From the NCBI GenBank assembly GCA_033032175.1, contig CM065310.1:5146001-5210000 (forward strand): a stretch of DNA of 64,000 bases, in the 5' to 3' direction. The translations under genes were made by a program, and so were the position numbers. The stretch is from Saturnia japonica (Eukaryota > Arthropoda > Insecta > Lepidoptera > Saturniidae). The notes beneath the pieces are model-generated. The model did not search any database, was not told the DNA's origin, and saw only the letters and a program-made list of their open reading frames with translations. The first letter of the stretch is position 1. Each line of letters starts with the position of its first letter. Below are positions 34,251 through 46,019 of the stretch, piece after piece.

Positions 34251-35321
34251 GATTTATTAATATAGATAAGTTCATAAAAATGCATTTTAATATATAAATT
34301 AATAAACTTAACACCTACGTAGAATTCATTTATTAAAACATTTAGGACGGATGTTTAACTTCTGTATTAAAGTTATATGTATATTGTAAATTGTTCTGTA
34401 TGGTCCGTAACACAGTGTTAATACCAAACTCTGTAACAAATTGTCTGTTAATTGCAGGGATAAGTTGCTCTCTAAATAGGTACACTCTGAACAGTCATGG
34501 AAAATTGTTCGGAATAATTTTCTACAGTTAAATTTCCACATTTATGTAGAATCGTTTGGCTGTCGGCGAAATGATAATTAAACAGAACTTTGTAATTTGA
34601 TGCCAAGGAATGAATAATGAATTCAGTGATTACCCCCTTCACAGCTAATATCCAGAAGTGCATTGCAGGGAAATTTATGATTAGGTATAATGTATAATTA
34701 TTATGAAAAGTGGCGAAAACCTGTTAGAAGAATAGACAAAAACAAAAAAAAACACTTTATAGGTTTGGCGTTTGACCTCAATCCCACCTAATGTTAAAGT
34801 GACTGTCTGGCCCAAGGTGTAGGAGTGTCTCGTATTTATATCAGAACAGTTTGAATATACAGGTATCTACAAGTTACAGTTTAGAACTGTCATTTGTAAA
34901 CTGATAAAGCTGTTACTAAAAACTACACGCTACTAAAACACGTACTTGTTCTATATACTGGTGTGTGATACAATAGTAAAGAGTTTTAATTTCAAACACG
35001 CTCCTCTATATTCAAACTTAAAAATTTTAGCTTTGTTCGAAAGTGATATAAACAAATATGACTTGGAACAAGCTTTTTACTCTTTTTAATTCTGTTAATG
35101 GAAAGAGATAGCATCATGTAACAGGTGTTTTTTTATTTTACCTGTTTATAGCTCACTCCTCCTAAGATGGTAGTGACACGGTACGCCTAGAGGGAGACTA
35201 GCTATCGAGCGCAACTGCAGCAATACAGAAAACCATACTATAGTTCCATCATGACGTTTTCCTTTATCGATTGACTGTTGATACCACTTAAAAATATCTT
35301 GGTTGATACCAGAATAATTTA
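34251..35321. other. AT-rich spacer, nothing recognised
   Basis: No gene was recognised; short frames only. Confidence 0.4.
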
Positions 35322-35851
35322 TCTATACGATTAATAAAATTGAAGTGTCTGTTAGTAATGACAAAATAACAGCTTTTTACTAAAAGCATATGAAAGTATA
35401 TACGATACCTATATCAAAACACCCATTTTTAAAATTTTTGTCAGTCTGTCTGTGTGTTTGTTCCGGGTAATCTTCGAAACGGTAGGACCGCATTTGACGG
35501 GACTTTCACTGGTAGACAGCTAAATTTATAGGGAATAACTTAGGCTACTTTTATTTTACAAACAAAATTAGGGTTCCGCACTAATAAAAAAAACTGGTCA
35601 TGGCGAATCAATATGGGTGCTTAAATGGCTTACGCTGAGTAAACCATAAGAGATATAGCAAATTAATGTAGGTACTAAACAATTGTAGACATTAAAAAGA
35701 CCTACAAAAAAGTCTGGTAGAGTATACGTGTCTATCTTCTATGGAAAACCCACAATAAGGATTTTTGTCTTTAAAATAGCCGGGAGAGGGGGAGCAAGAT
35801 TCGCGCGGGCATTCTGTAGTCCCAAGTGAGCGAAGCCACGGGCACAGCAAG
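35322..35851 (+). mobile_element. Helitron-like repeat family B, copy 2
   Basis: Same ends and internal order as copy 1 (TCTATACGATTAATAAAATT to CACGGGCACAGCAAG), with the terminal CTAG changed to CAAG. Confidence 0.6.
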
Positions 35852-36640
35852 TTGTTAATAAAATGTTTTATGTTAAGAGTATATATTGCTATATTAACAA
35901 TAGTAGATGAGAAATATTCCTTAAAAGAAGTAAGCGTATTATAAATAAATAGCGCAACGTTTCTATTGAGGAGTAGGTATGAACTTAAATCACTTGACCG
36001 ATTCACACTGTCGTGTTATCGCACCATCGGCGAGCACTTTGTTGTTTTACGATAACACTTGGTTTTAACGACAAAACAACGAGTTTGTTAAATTGATGCT
36101 AAAATATTAAAGGTTGAAATTTGTTCCTGTAAGAAACAGATGGCAACGTTAATGTAGCGGTGGTTTTGATATTAGAGAAATTTTAAATAATTACTTATTT
36201 TTAAATTTTTAGAATTAAAGAGTAAATTTAAATTCTTTGAAAAGATGTGATTGATATATACAGAACAAAATAGTAGACTAACTAATCTAACAAAAGTACA
36301 CATTTCATAGAATTGTTAAAAATAATATTTCATAACACTGTCTTATGAAAGCTTTAAAAAAAATTTCGTAGTACAATTTTAATTAATTTGAAAATTTGCA
36401 CTTTCATGACAAAATCTAAATAGTAAATAAACTAACAAGCTAAGTAAGTCTAAGTAAGTTAGCTAACAAAACAACTTTCAGAAGATTCTCAATAATAATA
36501 ATATTCCAACCTTAAAACACTGTGATAAACAAATGTTCCTAGAAACATGTTAACATTTTTGTTTATTAAACTAAACACTTTTATGACGGATAAATACAAT
36601 TCTACACAACAAAAACAATCCCTTTAGCACTAACGAGTTT
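35852..36640. other. AT-rich spacer, nothing recognised
   Basis: No exon-like or repeat signature was recognised. Confidence 0.4.
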
Positions 36641-36769
36641 GTCATAACTGTCGGTGGGATAAAACAAGTTCTATACGGGGGGTTGCACGCGAAACAATAA
36701 ATTCACTTGATAATAAAGCTGACAGAGTCGACGTTGCCGCTGAGAGATGACAGCTGGGCCCGACTGCAG

Positions 36770-36860
36770 CGTATTACCTGCCTCGATAAACGAGACCAGC
36801 TTGTTCATTTGACGTGCGAAAATACGATAACAACTCACAGCAACTTAGCGTAGTGCATTG
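36770..36860 (-). other. Possible 5' exon on the minus strand
   Basis: In a locally GC-richer block, the minus strand reads a short ATG frame (MNKLVSFIEA) into a donor-like CGAGGCAG/GTAATA at about 36776. It could be a first exon of an upstream or alternative CASK transcript, but the phase-1 end would not join the phase-0 ALLQ exon as coding sequence. Weak candidate. Confidence 0.2.
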
Positions 36861-36964
36861 ACAATATTAAGGTAAATAACAAATACATACTTCCCGTACA
36901 TGCCTACGGCTTGCCAGATTGTTTGACGTTCATGGTCACTGCTTCACTCCTTAGAGCCGTATCG

Positions 36965-37080
36965 TGAAGTTACATAGCCAATAGCCTTCCTCAATAAATA
37001 GGCTATAAAATGTTAAAATATTTTTTCAAATCAGACTGGTAATTCCAGAGACAACCGCTTTCAAACAAACAAAAATCATC
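36965..37080 (-). repeat. Fragment of (TTTG)-bearing repeat family A
   Basis: It contains TAGCCTTCCTCAATAAATAG and TTTCAAACAAACAAAAATC, matching the corresponding part of 33740-33865. Confidence 0.55.
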
Positions 37081-37164
37081 TCTTGAGTTTTAGTATGGAA
37101 TATTAATACAGATGTTCTACGTTGATTATAATGTCAGCTGATGTCAAGAGGCTTTATGAAAGTG

Positions 37165-37445
37165 ATCCATGAAGCACTGATGGTTTGGTGGTAGCATGCC
37201 CGGACTTCGCGTTGATCGATGTAGGTTCTAATCGTACAATCAGCCTGAGCTTTCGGTTATGGAAAACATCGCGATGAAACCATAGCATGTTGGTTGGGAA
37301 ATTTGTAATGCCCATATAGCTTGCTACCATCCCCACGTTCAAAATCTGTTGTCAGGTTACAGTAGGAGCGTTCCGGCAGCTGTACTTGAGAGCCTCAATA
37401 TCTCTAGATTTAGCGTGTTTACCCTCTTAGGCCACATCATCACCA
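37165..37445 (+). repeat. tRNA-derived SINE
   Basis: TTGGTGGTAGCATGC resembles a pol III A box and GTAGGTTCTAATCG a B box. They are followed by GCCTGAGCTTTCGG, ACATCGCGATGAAACC and CCGGCAGCTGTACTTGAGAG, ending ACATCATCACCAACCACC. Fragments of the same family lie at 17175-17290 and 57175-57262 (both minus). Confidence 0.6.
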
Positions 37446-38368
37446 ACCACCAACTATCACGTATAATTGTAGAGAAATTCTAAAGCTATAAATTGTATGT
37501 ACCAATTTAAAAAAAAAAAACAATTTGTTATTTAAATTATTATAGATAATAAGTAGGCAATATTAGTCACGGAAGTTATACCTAAATAAAAGAAGAAAAA
37601 AAAACAGTAGCAGTCCGTAATCTACATTAATAAATCTGTTATTTCATTAATACTCAATTTCTTTTCAAATTTCATAGTAGACATCTAATAAACAAGGACA
37701 CTATTAACAAATATGAAATTTTTTTTAAATTGCGTTACTGTTTGTATTTCTGGAGTTAACTGAAAAATGTCATGACAGGTTTCTATGAAATTTTATACAC
37801 AGTAAGTATATATTATTCCCCAATTAATAGGTAGTAAATACTATAAGAATAATTGTTAATAACATGAGTGAAAAAAAAAAAAACGAAACGAACGAGTAAA
37901 TAATTGCGAGGCACTGTTAGTTAATAAATAAATATAGGAATATGATTTAAAAAAAATTAGAATAAGAATTGGGCAACGAACATGTGACATTAGCGAAATA
38001 ATAAATCAAGCTTTATAGAGCGGACAGCATCGAGAGCCTTTCGCACCAGTTGACAGTGGTTGACAGTGTTAATACCAGCAGCGAGTTCATAAAGCGCGCT
38101 AGCAACTGTTAATGTTAATGCTCATGATAGTGGAAATGTTAATGCTCGTTGAAAAGTAATACACAGATGATACAATAAACTGCGCGCAGTTGTTTACAAA
38201 ACTGCAGCTTCATCCAACGTTAAAGCTAGCAGAATCCATGCAATCACAAGGGATATGTAGCAGTCTATACGACAAGGCAATACCAGGAAGCTAAACTAAA
38301 AGTTTTTCGGCTACTTATAAATCCTAAAAGTAACAATGCTAAATTATATTATATAAATAATAATTATA

Positions 38369-38524
38369 TGGGGACACAATTTCACACACGGCCATTTAAT
38401 TCCAAACTAAGCAAAGCAAAGCAACTGACACTTATGCTCATCACACAAAGTCAGTCATGGGCAGGGATCGAACCCGCGACCTCTCGGCTCAAAAGCAGCG
38501 TTTACTACCACTGCGCTACGAGGC
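38369..38524 (-). repeat. tRNA-derived SINE, minus strand
   Basis: The minus strand begins GGCCTCGTAGCGCAGTGGTA (A box) and has GAGGTCGCGGGTTCGATCCC (B box). It then has GTGTGATGAGCATAAGTG and ends near GGCCGTGTGTGAAATTGTGT. The acceptor ends do not pair, so it is not a tRNA gene. Confidence 0.75.
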
Positions 38525-38814
38525 CTATCTTGTATATACTTGTGAATTAAATTTATTAATAAAGAGTTGAACCGTCTACAGTGAAAATGAAAGCATACTT
38601 TGCTTATTTTTAGAAAAATTTAAAAGTGATCTTCAATATCAAATACATTGCCACATCACGAAGTATATACATCACAACATGTTCACATTCTCATAATTGA
38701 TTGAAAACTATAAAAATATCTTATTTACATATTTATGTAAACTGAATCTATCTGTATTGAATTTATAATTAAATCCAATTGAAGTAATTTTAATATGTTG
38801 AAAAGTCCTTCATA

Positions 38815-38935
38815 GTACTTCGCTTTTGCGTGTCGCGTTTCGGGGTCAATCTGTGCATATTTAGTTAAATTAATGCAGACCGGCATGAGCTACGACCGTC
38901 GATGGATTACGATCTCTCGGCAGTGAATACAAATT
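38815..38935 (+). repeat. Repeat family S, short copy
   Basis: GTGTCGCGTTTCGGGGTCAA and GACCGGCATGAGC...ATTACGATCTCTCGG recur at 44240-44460 (GTGTCGCGTTTCGAG, GGCCGGCAATGA, CTAATCTCTCGG) and at 48100-48260 (GGCCGGCATGACAGCGGCGA). Unclassified; this copy lacks the middle. Confidence 0.45.
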
Positions 38936-39163
38936 CCAAATATTCATAAGTAGCTAGTAGCTACCTTCCATGTATTTTACAAAATTTATGAAACTGTTCA
39001 AATACATTTTTAAATAAACTGTTGTAGTTATGAACATTGTTTTTAAAGAGCACTTTACAATAGTGCCAATAAAAAATATTAATTCTAAATAAATACACCA
39101 TTCTCCAAAAAATTATATCGAGACACTGTTTCATTTAAACGATCATTAAAGCTCTAGCCTCTG

Positions 39164-39296
39164 GTCAAACAGCTTGCTAGACGGTGACGGGACGCCGCGC
39201 CAGTGCCGCGGCGTGACGTGAGTAGTTGTAACTTGTAATGTATTAGTCACACAGAGCCGTTGCGTCGACGCGCTCGGCGCACAACTATCCGTCGCG
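39164..39296 (+). promoter_or_regulatory. GC-rich upstream region of the MADF-BESS gene, distal part
   Basis: Two GTCAMACAG boxes (39164-39172, 39246-39254) sit in CpG-rich sequence with GACGGGACGCCGCGCC and TTGTAACTTGTAATGTATTA. It continues at 40431 after a transposon insertion; the two parts rejoin exactly at the 8-bp duplication CCGTCGCG. Confidence 0.5.
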
Positions 39297-40430
39297 CAGT
39301 GTTGCCAATTACACCGTAATTACGGTAAAAACACCTTAATCAGTATAAATCTACCACGTACCTTAAGATTATAATGACGGTTGCAAAAACACCGTAATAA
39401 TATACGAATCCGACTCATTGATGATCGTTTTTCATAAAAATCTTGCAAATTATAATAACTATTTTCTCTACGCTACGATATTTTTGTTTTATTCTACTGA
39501 CAACACTAAACATAAGTCAATATAGTTCTCAGGCATTCCCTCAATAGAACGATATAAACTTGGAGAAATTACGCAAACGAATTCAGTAGGTGTAGTTCGA
39601 TTTGAATTTAGATGAATATGTACTTATAACTGTTTAATTTAGTTAGTTTGTATCTAGGATCTTATTTGACAGCGCCAAATCTAGCGCTTTTATCGTATAT
39701 TCGACGAGTTTGTTCTGTTTACATATCGATTATCGATAGACCGGTTCTTGGCGTGGTGACGCTTAAATCCCAATGTTGGCGTGGCGACGCTTTGGCTCCA
39801 ACTTTGGGGACATTAGTGGCGTGGAGCCGAGTTTTTTAAAATAGACAAACTTGATAATTTCAAACTTTCATGTTAAACATGGATAGATTCAAAGCGGTTG
39901 GTAGAGATCGCAACAATAAAATCCTTCACAGTAACTTTCTCTTTATTTGTCGTGTTTCGGGGTCACCCATTAAATATTTTCTTTTTTTTTACATCTGCCG
40001 GCCGTCACGTGACGACAAACTTCTTTTACTTAAAAAAATTTGAATATTTTATTTTTCACTATGCCATATTTATTTATTTTCATAAATTAACCTTTAAAGC
40101 TTATTATCTTTACAAAATAATTTCGATTTTTCACATCTGCCAGGCGTCCCGCGACGGCTCATTTTGAATCGAAACTTCTTTGGGTACCCACGATTACGAA
40201 ACGTTTTCGTAACGGGACGTTATGTTATGTTAACTTTATATATGTATCTACATTCATGTATACGTAATTAAGAGATATTCGTTAACATGGTTTTTGTCCT
40301 AAAATTTTGTTTAAAAATAACAAGGCAATTTTACCGTATTTTAAATATATATTACAACATATTTGCGAAAAATCTAACGTATTTTTTGATGAATTCTACA
40401 ATCATATAGATTTCAGAGTTGGCAACACTG
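39297..40430. mobile_element. Non-autonomous hAT element with perfect 8-bp target duplication
   Basis: Inverted ends CAGTGTTGCCAAYT are bounded by identical 8-bp repeats CCGTCGCG (39289-39296 and 40431-40438), the hAT signature. The 1134-bp interior lacks a transposase. It contains internal repeats such as ACATCTGCCGGCCGTC / ACATCTGCCAGGCGTC and GGCGTGGTGACGCTT / GGCGTGGCGACGCTT. It splits the GC-rich 5' region of the MADF-BESS gene. Confidence 0.9.
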
Positions 40431-40633
40431 CCGTCGCGTCACGTCGCCGTTGCGCCCGGCGCGCGGCCTAAATACAACAAAAGCGCGACGCCAAGCAGCG
40501 GGGCGTGGACGCGACTCTGAACTCTGAACGTTGTAATCTATGATTTGATTATTGTGCTAGTCACACAGACTTCGGGACGGGAGAAAGTCGCGCCCGGCGC
40601 GACGCGACGCCAGCGTTTTATTTAATCTCAAAA
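40431..40633 (+). promoter_or_regulatory. GC-rich 5' region of the MADF-BESS gene, proximal part
   Basis: CpG-rich sequence with GGCGTGGACGCGACTC, GTTGTAATCTATG and GTCACACAG (40560-40568) precedes the ATG. A degraded copy of this arrangement lies downstream of the gene at 43350-43444. Probably 5' UTR/promoter; no TATA box was picked. Confidence 0.45.
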
Positions 40634-43374
40634 ATGGACGTGGAAAAACTTATTGAAAGTGTTCGAGGCCACATATTTTTGTATGACTTGGGCCACCAGC
40701 ATTATAAAAATGCTAGCCTCAAATCTGCGATTTGGGAATCTATAGGAAGAGACCTGAATGAAACTGGTAAGTAATAACATTTCTCGAACTTAAAATGCGG
40801 CGTTGGGAGATCGCTGACTTGTAGATCTTATTGAAGTGAGCGCTCTTGATATTATGTCGGTGTTTCATTGGACTCAAAAGAAAAAGACTCTTCCTTCACT
40901 TTTATGTAGACAGCAGTATGCAGTATGCAACATGTATAGCAGTATCAGCGTCAATTTCTATAGGTCAATGAAAGATAAGATATTTTTGTGCCAAAATACC
41001 AAAGCTGTTTTCAACCACTCGTAAGGCTCGACAAAGTTGTTAGTTACAACTTTGGTTACAACCTTTTCTTTCTGTTGTTGTGTATAACCACTGCACTAGG
41101 AAAAGGCCCCATTAAATATTCTTTCAAAGCAAAACCTTCTTCTCCAATTAACATGTGAGGTGTAGTGACTTCATTGCCCGGAAGAGGTTTTGGAGGTATA
41201 CCATTTCCATTTCTTTATTTTCTCGATGACAGCTCCTGTGAAAACTTGAACGAGCATCTTTTTTACATGATGTATGCATTATTTTATAAAAATATGACGT
41301 TTACACACGTACAAGGTTATACCAGAGTCGGAGAAACTGATAGGGATGGAGCTATATCGATAAACGTAACACGATAACAGACCCGATATTTTTTTACAAA
41401 ATGTAAGAAACTAAACTACTGCCGGATACTTTTGTACAAATTTATTAACTAATATTATATTTCATTGCAAGATGATACACGTATTAATTCTTGATTTATA
41501 ATGCCAAATTCTTCAAAATTTTCGAAGCTGCTGTAAAATAAGTAGGTATAGGTAGGTACTCGACAATGAAACGAAATAATTATAACGACAGGTAATCTTT
41601 ATTTATTTATTTTAATCAAAATCTGATGAATCGTCACTGTCGTAAATATATGCCATCGATATCATTACTTATTTGGTCACACTACAACTATCAAATTAGA
41701 ACTGTCATCGAGAAAATAAAGAAATGGAAATAGTATAGCAATGATTTACCATTTAGGTATACTTGATAAAAGATAGAATTTTCAAAGATTCCGCTATCAC
41801 TCAATCGGCCATAGTTTTCAATGTAAACAATAATTAATTTATAAAATGAATCTACAATTGCAAGTAAAACGACAGAAAAAAAAATGGTTTATAGCAAAAA
41901 TAATTTGATCGGCTATTAGGAGGACATTTAATAGCAATAATATGTTTTCCGTGAATACTTCCACCCACACTATTTTGGAAGATCCATATTTCTCTGTAAC
42001 CAACTTCTGACTACCTCCATATCGCCTCTGTTTTTCCAGGTAATCTCCGAAACGGTTTGACCGAGAACTGTCACTGGCAGATACCTGATATTATGAGTAA
42101 CTTAGAGGGTCTTAGAGTTATTTTGGAAAAATAATTAGGGTTCCGCGCAAATAAATAAAAACTGGTCTTGGTGAATCAATTCGAGCGCTTAAATGGCTTA
42201 CGCTGAGTAAACCAAGATTACTTATATATAAAATTAATGTACTACATAATTGTAGATATTAAAAAAACCTTCAAATAAAGTCAGCCAGAGCATATCTGCT
42301 AAGGATCACCCACAATAACAATTGAAATAACTGGTAGCGGGGGTAGGACGATTCACGCGAGTACCCGATAGATGGCATTCTGTAGTTACCTCGAGCGCAG
42401 GCATCTTGTATTGTTTATGCATAAACCTTACTTATTTAATATAATAATATTTTTAACGTACCACAGGTGAAGCCGCGCGGAATAAATGGAAGACTGTAAG
42501 AGATGGCTACACCAAATATAAAAAACAGCTTAAAAATTCAACAGGCTCTTGCAGAAAAAATGTCAATTATACATGGGCATCACAACTTGCATTTTTAGAC
42601 AACTTTAATGTACCACGATCATCTTATTCAAACGCTTCATTAAATGCTATACAGCCTTCTCCACATACACAAACACCTGCACTAAACTCTGACAATTCAC
42701 AAGATATTACATCGCATTCTAATCCATCACCAATAACATCAGTATCGTCATCGTCACAGGTTCTACCATCATCACAAGTCCTGTGTCCAGAATCGCCGGG
42801 TAATATATCTACAGCGTCAACATCAAGAATTTCATATCGCAAAAACAAACGATTATCAGAGGATATAAAAGATGTCGATGACGTTGGGAGAGTATTAAAA
42901 TTTTTAAATGCAAAAAAGAGAAAACAATATGATGTCATCGACAATTTGTTTCTCAGTTACGCTGACACTTTCAAGAAATTTCCTCCACGGGAACAAGCCA
43001 TTGTCAAACTGGAATTAGCTAAATTGTTTTCGAATACCGAATTACAGTTGCTCAATAATAATTCTAACGATTCACATTTTAATTATACTTCGGCCATATC
43101 ACCTGTGCCCATAACTATAAGTTCAGTTGAAAACCGTATATTGTATTCACCAAATCCCCAACCGATACATCTCTCTGGTGACAATAAAAACAATATGGCA
43201 GTAGACCATTCTGGGCAAATATTTGAAGAGCAACAATGCAATATAATACAAGAAAATTTACCGCAACTCGATGATTATGATATAAAACCTGCGCCATGCT
43301 CGTATCACATAGCTGTCGCACCCAGCGTTAATACAACAGAAGCGTCACAGGACGGGGCGCGGACACAGCGCTAA
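40634..43374 (+). CDS. MADF-BESS domain protein (Adf-1-like), two exons
   Basis: Exon 1 is 40634-40766 (donor GTAAGT) and exon 2 is 42467-43374 (acceptor ACCACAG), phase 1, giving 346 residues. Residues 1-91 form a MADF domain: LIESVRGHIFLYDLGHQHYK, SAIWESIGRDL, then AARNKWKTVRDGYTKYKK and YTWASQLAFLDNF. A Ser/Asn-rich linker follows. Residues about 200-240 (LFLSYADTFKKFPPREQAIV KLELAKLF) form a BESS motif. MADF-BESS proteins are usually nuclear DNA-binding regulators; some derive from, or accompany, PIF/Harbinger transposons (family knowledge). The last residues (ASQDGARTQR) and stop fall in a copy of the gene's own GC-rich 5' region, so the native C-terminus may have been replaced. The intron holds two transposon-derived repeats. 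Confidence 0.88.
41197..41737. mobile_element. MITE family M1, copy 2 (in MADF-BESS intron)
   Basis: It has the same inverted ends as 7213-7767 (TATACCATTTCCATTTC then TTTATTTTCTCGATGACAG; right CTGTCATCGAGAAAATAAAG). The ends are better preserved than in copy 1. Confidence 0.8.
42038..42412 (+). mobile_element. Helitron-like repeat family B, 5'-truncated copy (in MADF-BESS intron)
   Basis: It shares GGTAATCTCCGAAACGGTTT, TTAGGGTTCCGC, GCTTACGCTGAGTAAACC and GCATTCTGTAGT with the full copies. The 5' 60-110 bp and the exact 3' terminus are missing. Confidence 0.55.
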
Positions 43375-43510
43375 ATGTTGTATTCTATATAACGTGTTCA
43401 TCATAATAGTCAAACAGACAGTGGGACAGAAAAGCGAGAAAGCTGATTGTAAGTGTTCGAGGCCACATATTTTTGTATGACTTGAGCAACCACCATTATA
43501 AAAATGCTGA
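43350..43510 (+). repeat. Degraded downstream copy of the MADF-BESS 5' region and exon 1
   Basis: 43447-43509 matches 59 of 63 bases of exon 1 (codons 7-27, for example GTTCGAGGCCACATATTTTT). Upstream of it, GACGGGGCGCGGACACAGCG, ATGTTGTATTCTAT and GTCAAACAG parallel 40498-40568. The rest of exon 1 and the donor are absent, so it is a broken partial duplicate. Confidence 0.75.
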
Positions 43511-44160
43511 TCAAAATGGAAATCTTAATTTCCGACATGCTAGCGATGTTTTAAAGTAGGTAGGTATAGAACCTATGTTCATGAGATTCCAGTTCCAGTT
43601 CCCGACAGGTGAGCGCATAACAACATCGCCTCCCTATCGCGTTGATATCACACCAAATGCAAATGTTACCATAAATTCACTAAATATATCCAAGATAATA
43701 CTAAAATACGTAAGATAATGGCACACGAAGCGTTAGTAGCTTTTTAGGAGGTAAATAATTGGGAGTTTAGCATTACGTGTTACACTCGAGAATGAGATGT
43801 GATCAAATAAAGCGCACACGCGGTAATGTCTGTTGTAATGTTCCATAATATACAATTCTATTGGATTGTTCTAAAGGAGGTAAATAATTTGATATTCTAT
43901 TTCGTCCGAACAAAATATTTAGTAACTTTGAATAATCACATTATAATATTCCTGATTTAATAAGTTAATCAACGTAAAGCTAAGAATTAGGTTTAAGGAA
44001 TTTAATACAATCTTATGAGCAATTGTTAAATATTTCTGATTTTCTCATACAGAGCAGATTGTAGCTTGTCATAAAATTGAAGCAGATTAGCATTTATGTT
44101 AGGCTATTAATTTTGTATTTACCAACCTAAATACAATAAAATGTATGTAAATAAAATTAT
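43511..44160. other. AT-rich spacer, nothing recognised
   Basis: No gene or repeat was recognised. GGAGGTAAATAATT occurs twice (43746, 43875). Confidence 0.35.
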
Positions 44161-44470
44161 TTACTTTCAGTTGTGTGGTAGAACACGGCTGGTTTGAGAT
44201 CACCATAAACCAGGTGGTAAGACTCGCCATGTTACCATGCTTAGATGTGTCGCGTTTCGAGATAAAACTGTGTAGATATATCCAGTATTCAAGCGGATAC
44301 ATATCTGTACCTACCTGGGTCGCGACCTGCCGACCGCCGTACACATTCCTTTTATTTTGTTATTTCGAGATCAGCCAATGTATATTCTAATTAAGCTTGT
44401 TTGTAGGCCGGCAATGATAACGGTGACCAGCGATAGATATCTAATCTCTCGGTGGTCGTCGTTGTTTTTT
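44161..44470 (+). repeat. Repeat family S, longer copy
   Basis: It shares CATGTTACC..., CTACCTGGGTCGCGACC and GGCCGGCAATGA..CTCTCGG with 48060-48260 and 38815-38935. Non-coding by eye. Confidence 0.45.
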
Positions 44471-45497
44471 GGATTATTTAAAAAATTTAAAGCAATAGCT
44501 AAAGGTGTTTGTTAATCTCAATTAAATTGTTAATCTCAATTCTAATACAAAATTGTGTTTATTGTAAATACCCTTCAACTGCCCATTTACTACAAAACAA
44601 TCTATTCGGGTATACTGTAATAGGGACAAATATAAACGTGTGTAATTCCACACGCAGTTGAAGTGGAACCTTCAGAAAATCCTAAATCAGTCGGACTAGA
44701 ACTATCGACTACTTAAACTGTACATACAACAGTGCGTATAAGACTGGTCGTTACACCGCTAGGCCAATGCGACGACGTCATAGTCGTGAAAACCAGGATT
44801 CTCATTTTCGCGCAGGCTAAATCTTATAGGTGTATGTGTTTTAGTGCCGCTATTTCGTGTCATCCAGTTGCGAAACTCATAGGTGGTAAAGAATTTTTCA
44901 CTTCAAAAAGATTCGTGTATAATGTAATCAAGTCTAAATTTCTCAATTCAGCAAGCCATGCCCACACCAGGAATGCCCTATTATTGCGCAATAACAGATT
45001 TAGTGCAAGGTCTCGGAAAGAAATTACACTATTACCTTGATATGGGTAATAAATCACTCAAAGGACGAAGATCCCAAAAAATGACCCTTCTAATGCGTCT
45101 CAAGGGAGAGTTAAAATTTATAAGGATCTCAGACTAGCGATCGGAAAACGCTTTATTACATCCCCAGGATTACTTTTATATTATTTAATAAAACTTGCTT
45201 CGATATATATTGCAGTAGGCAAATTATTTTTCTCTTAAGTAAACAAATCTATACTATATAATAATAATATAACAAAGTGGAAGTGTATTTTTTGGTTGTT
45301 TATTTAAGCCCGCTAATCTGTGGAACTACCACCAGTCGGATTAAAAAACATTTTTGTATATGATAACCAGATTCAAGAGGGATGGTTTATGCTAACATTA
45401 GGCTACAGCTCTCAGTTAGCCTTAAATATTGATTTTTGTTAAGTGAGTCGGATGTGTAAGTGTTCCCGAACTGCTGTATCCGCGTGCGCTGGCGGAA

Positions 45498-46019
45498 TCT
45501 ATACAATTAATAAAACTGAAGTGTCTGTTTGTAATGTCAAAATAACAGTTTTTTACTAAATGCATATGAAAGTGTATACGATACCGATAACAAAAATCTC
45601 ATTTTTAGAATTGTTGTTTGTCTGTCTGTCTGTTTGTTCCGTGTAATCTCCGAAACGGTTCGACTGATTTTGACGGGATTTTCACTGGTAGATAACTGAA
45701 TTCATAGGGAGTAACTTAGGCTACTTTAATTTTAGAAAAATAATTAGGGTTCCGCACAAATAAAAAAACTGGTCATGGTGAATCAATTCGGACGCTTAAA
45801 TGGCCTATGCTGAGTAAACCATACGAGATTTAGCCAATTAATGTACTACATAATTATAGGAATTAAAAAGACCTACAAAAAAGTCCCGGAGAGTATACAT
45901 TTATTTTCTAAGGAACACCCACAATAAGCATTATTGTCTTTAAAATAGCCGGGTGCGAAGGAGCAAGATTCGCGCAGGCATTCTGTAGTCCACGTGAGCG
46001 AAACCACGGGCACAGCTAG
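45498..46019 (+). mobile_element. Helitron-like repeat family B, copy 3
   Basis: It starts A/TCTATACAATTAATAAAACT and ends ACGGGCACAGCTAG/T, so both termini and the AT target fit the Helitron rule. A TCTG/TTTG stretch lies at 45616-45638. Confidence 0.65.

Noticed and set aside
38453..38524. tRNA gene candidate on the minus strand
   Set aside because: A and B boxes are good, but the 3' side of the acceptor stem is missing and typical SINE body sequence follows.
42624..42944. 106-codon minus-strand frame
   Set aside because: It is the antisense shadow of MADF-BESS exon 2.
44732..45040. 102-codon plus-strand frame
   Set aside because: No recognisable motif, overlapping antisense frames, no transcript signals.
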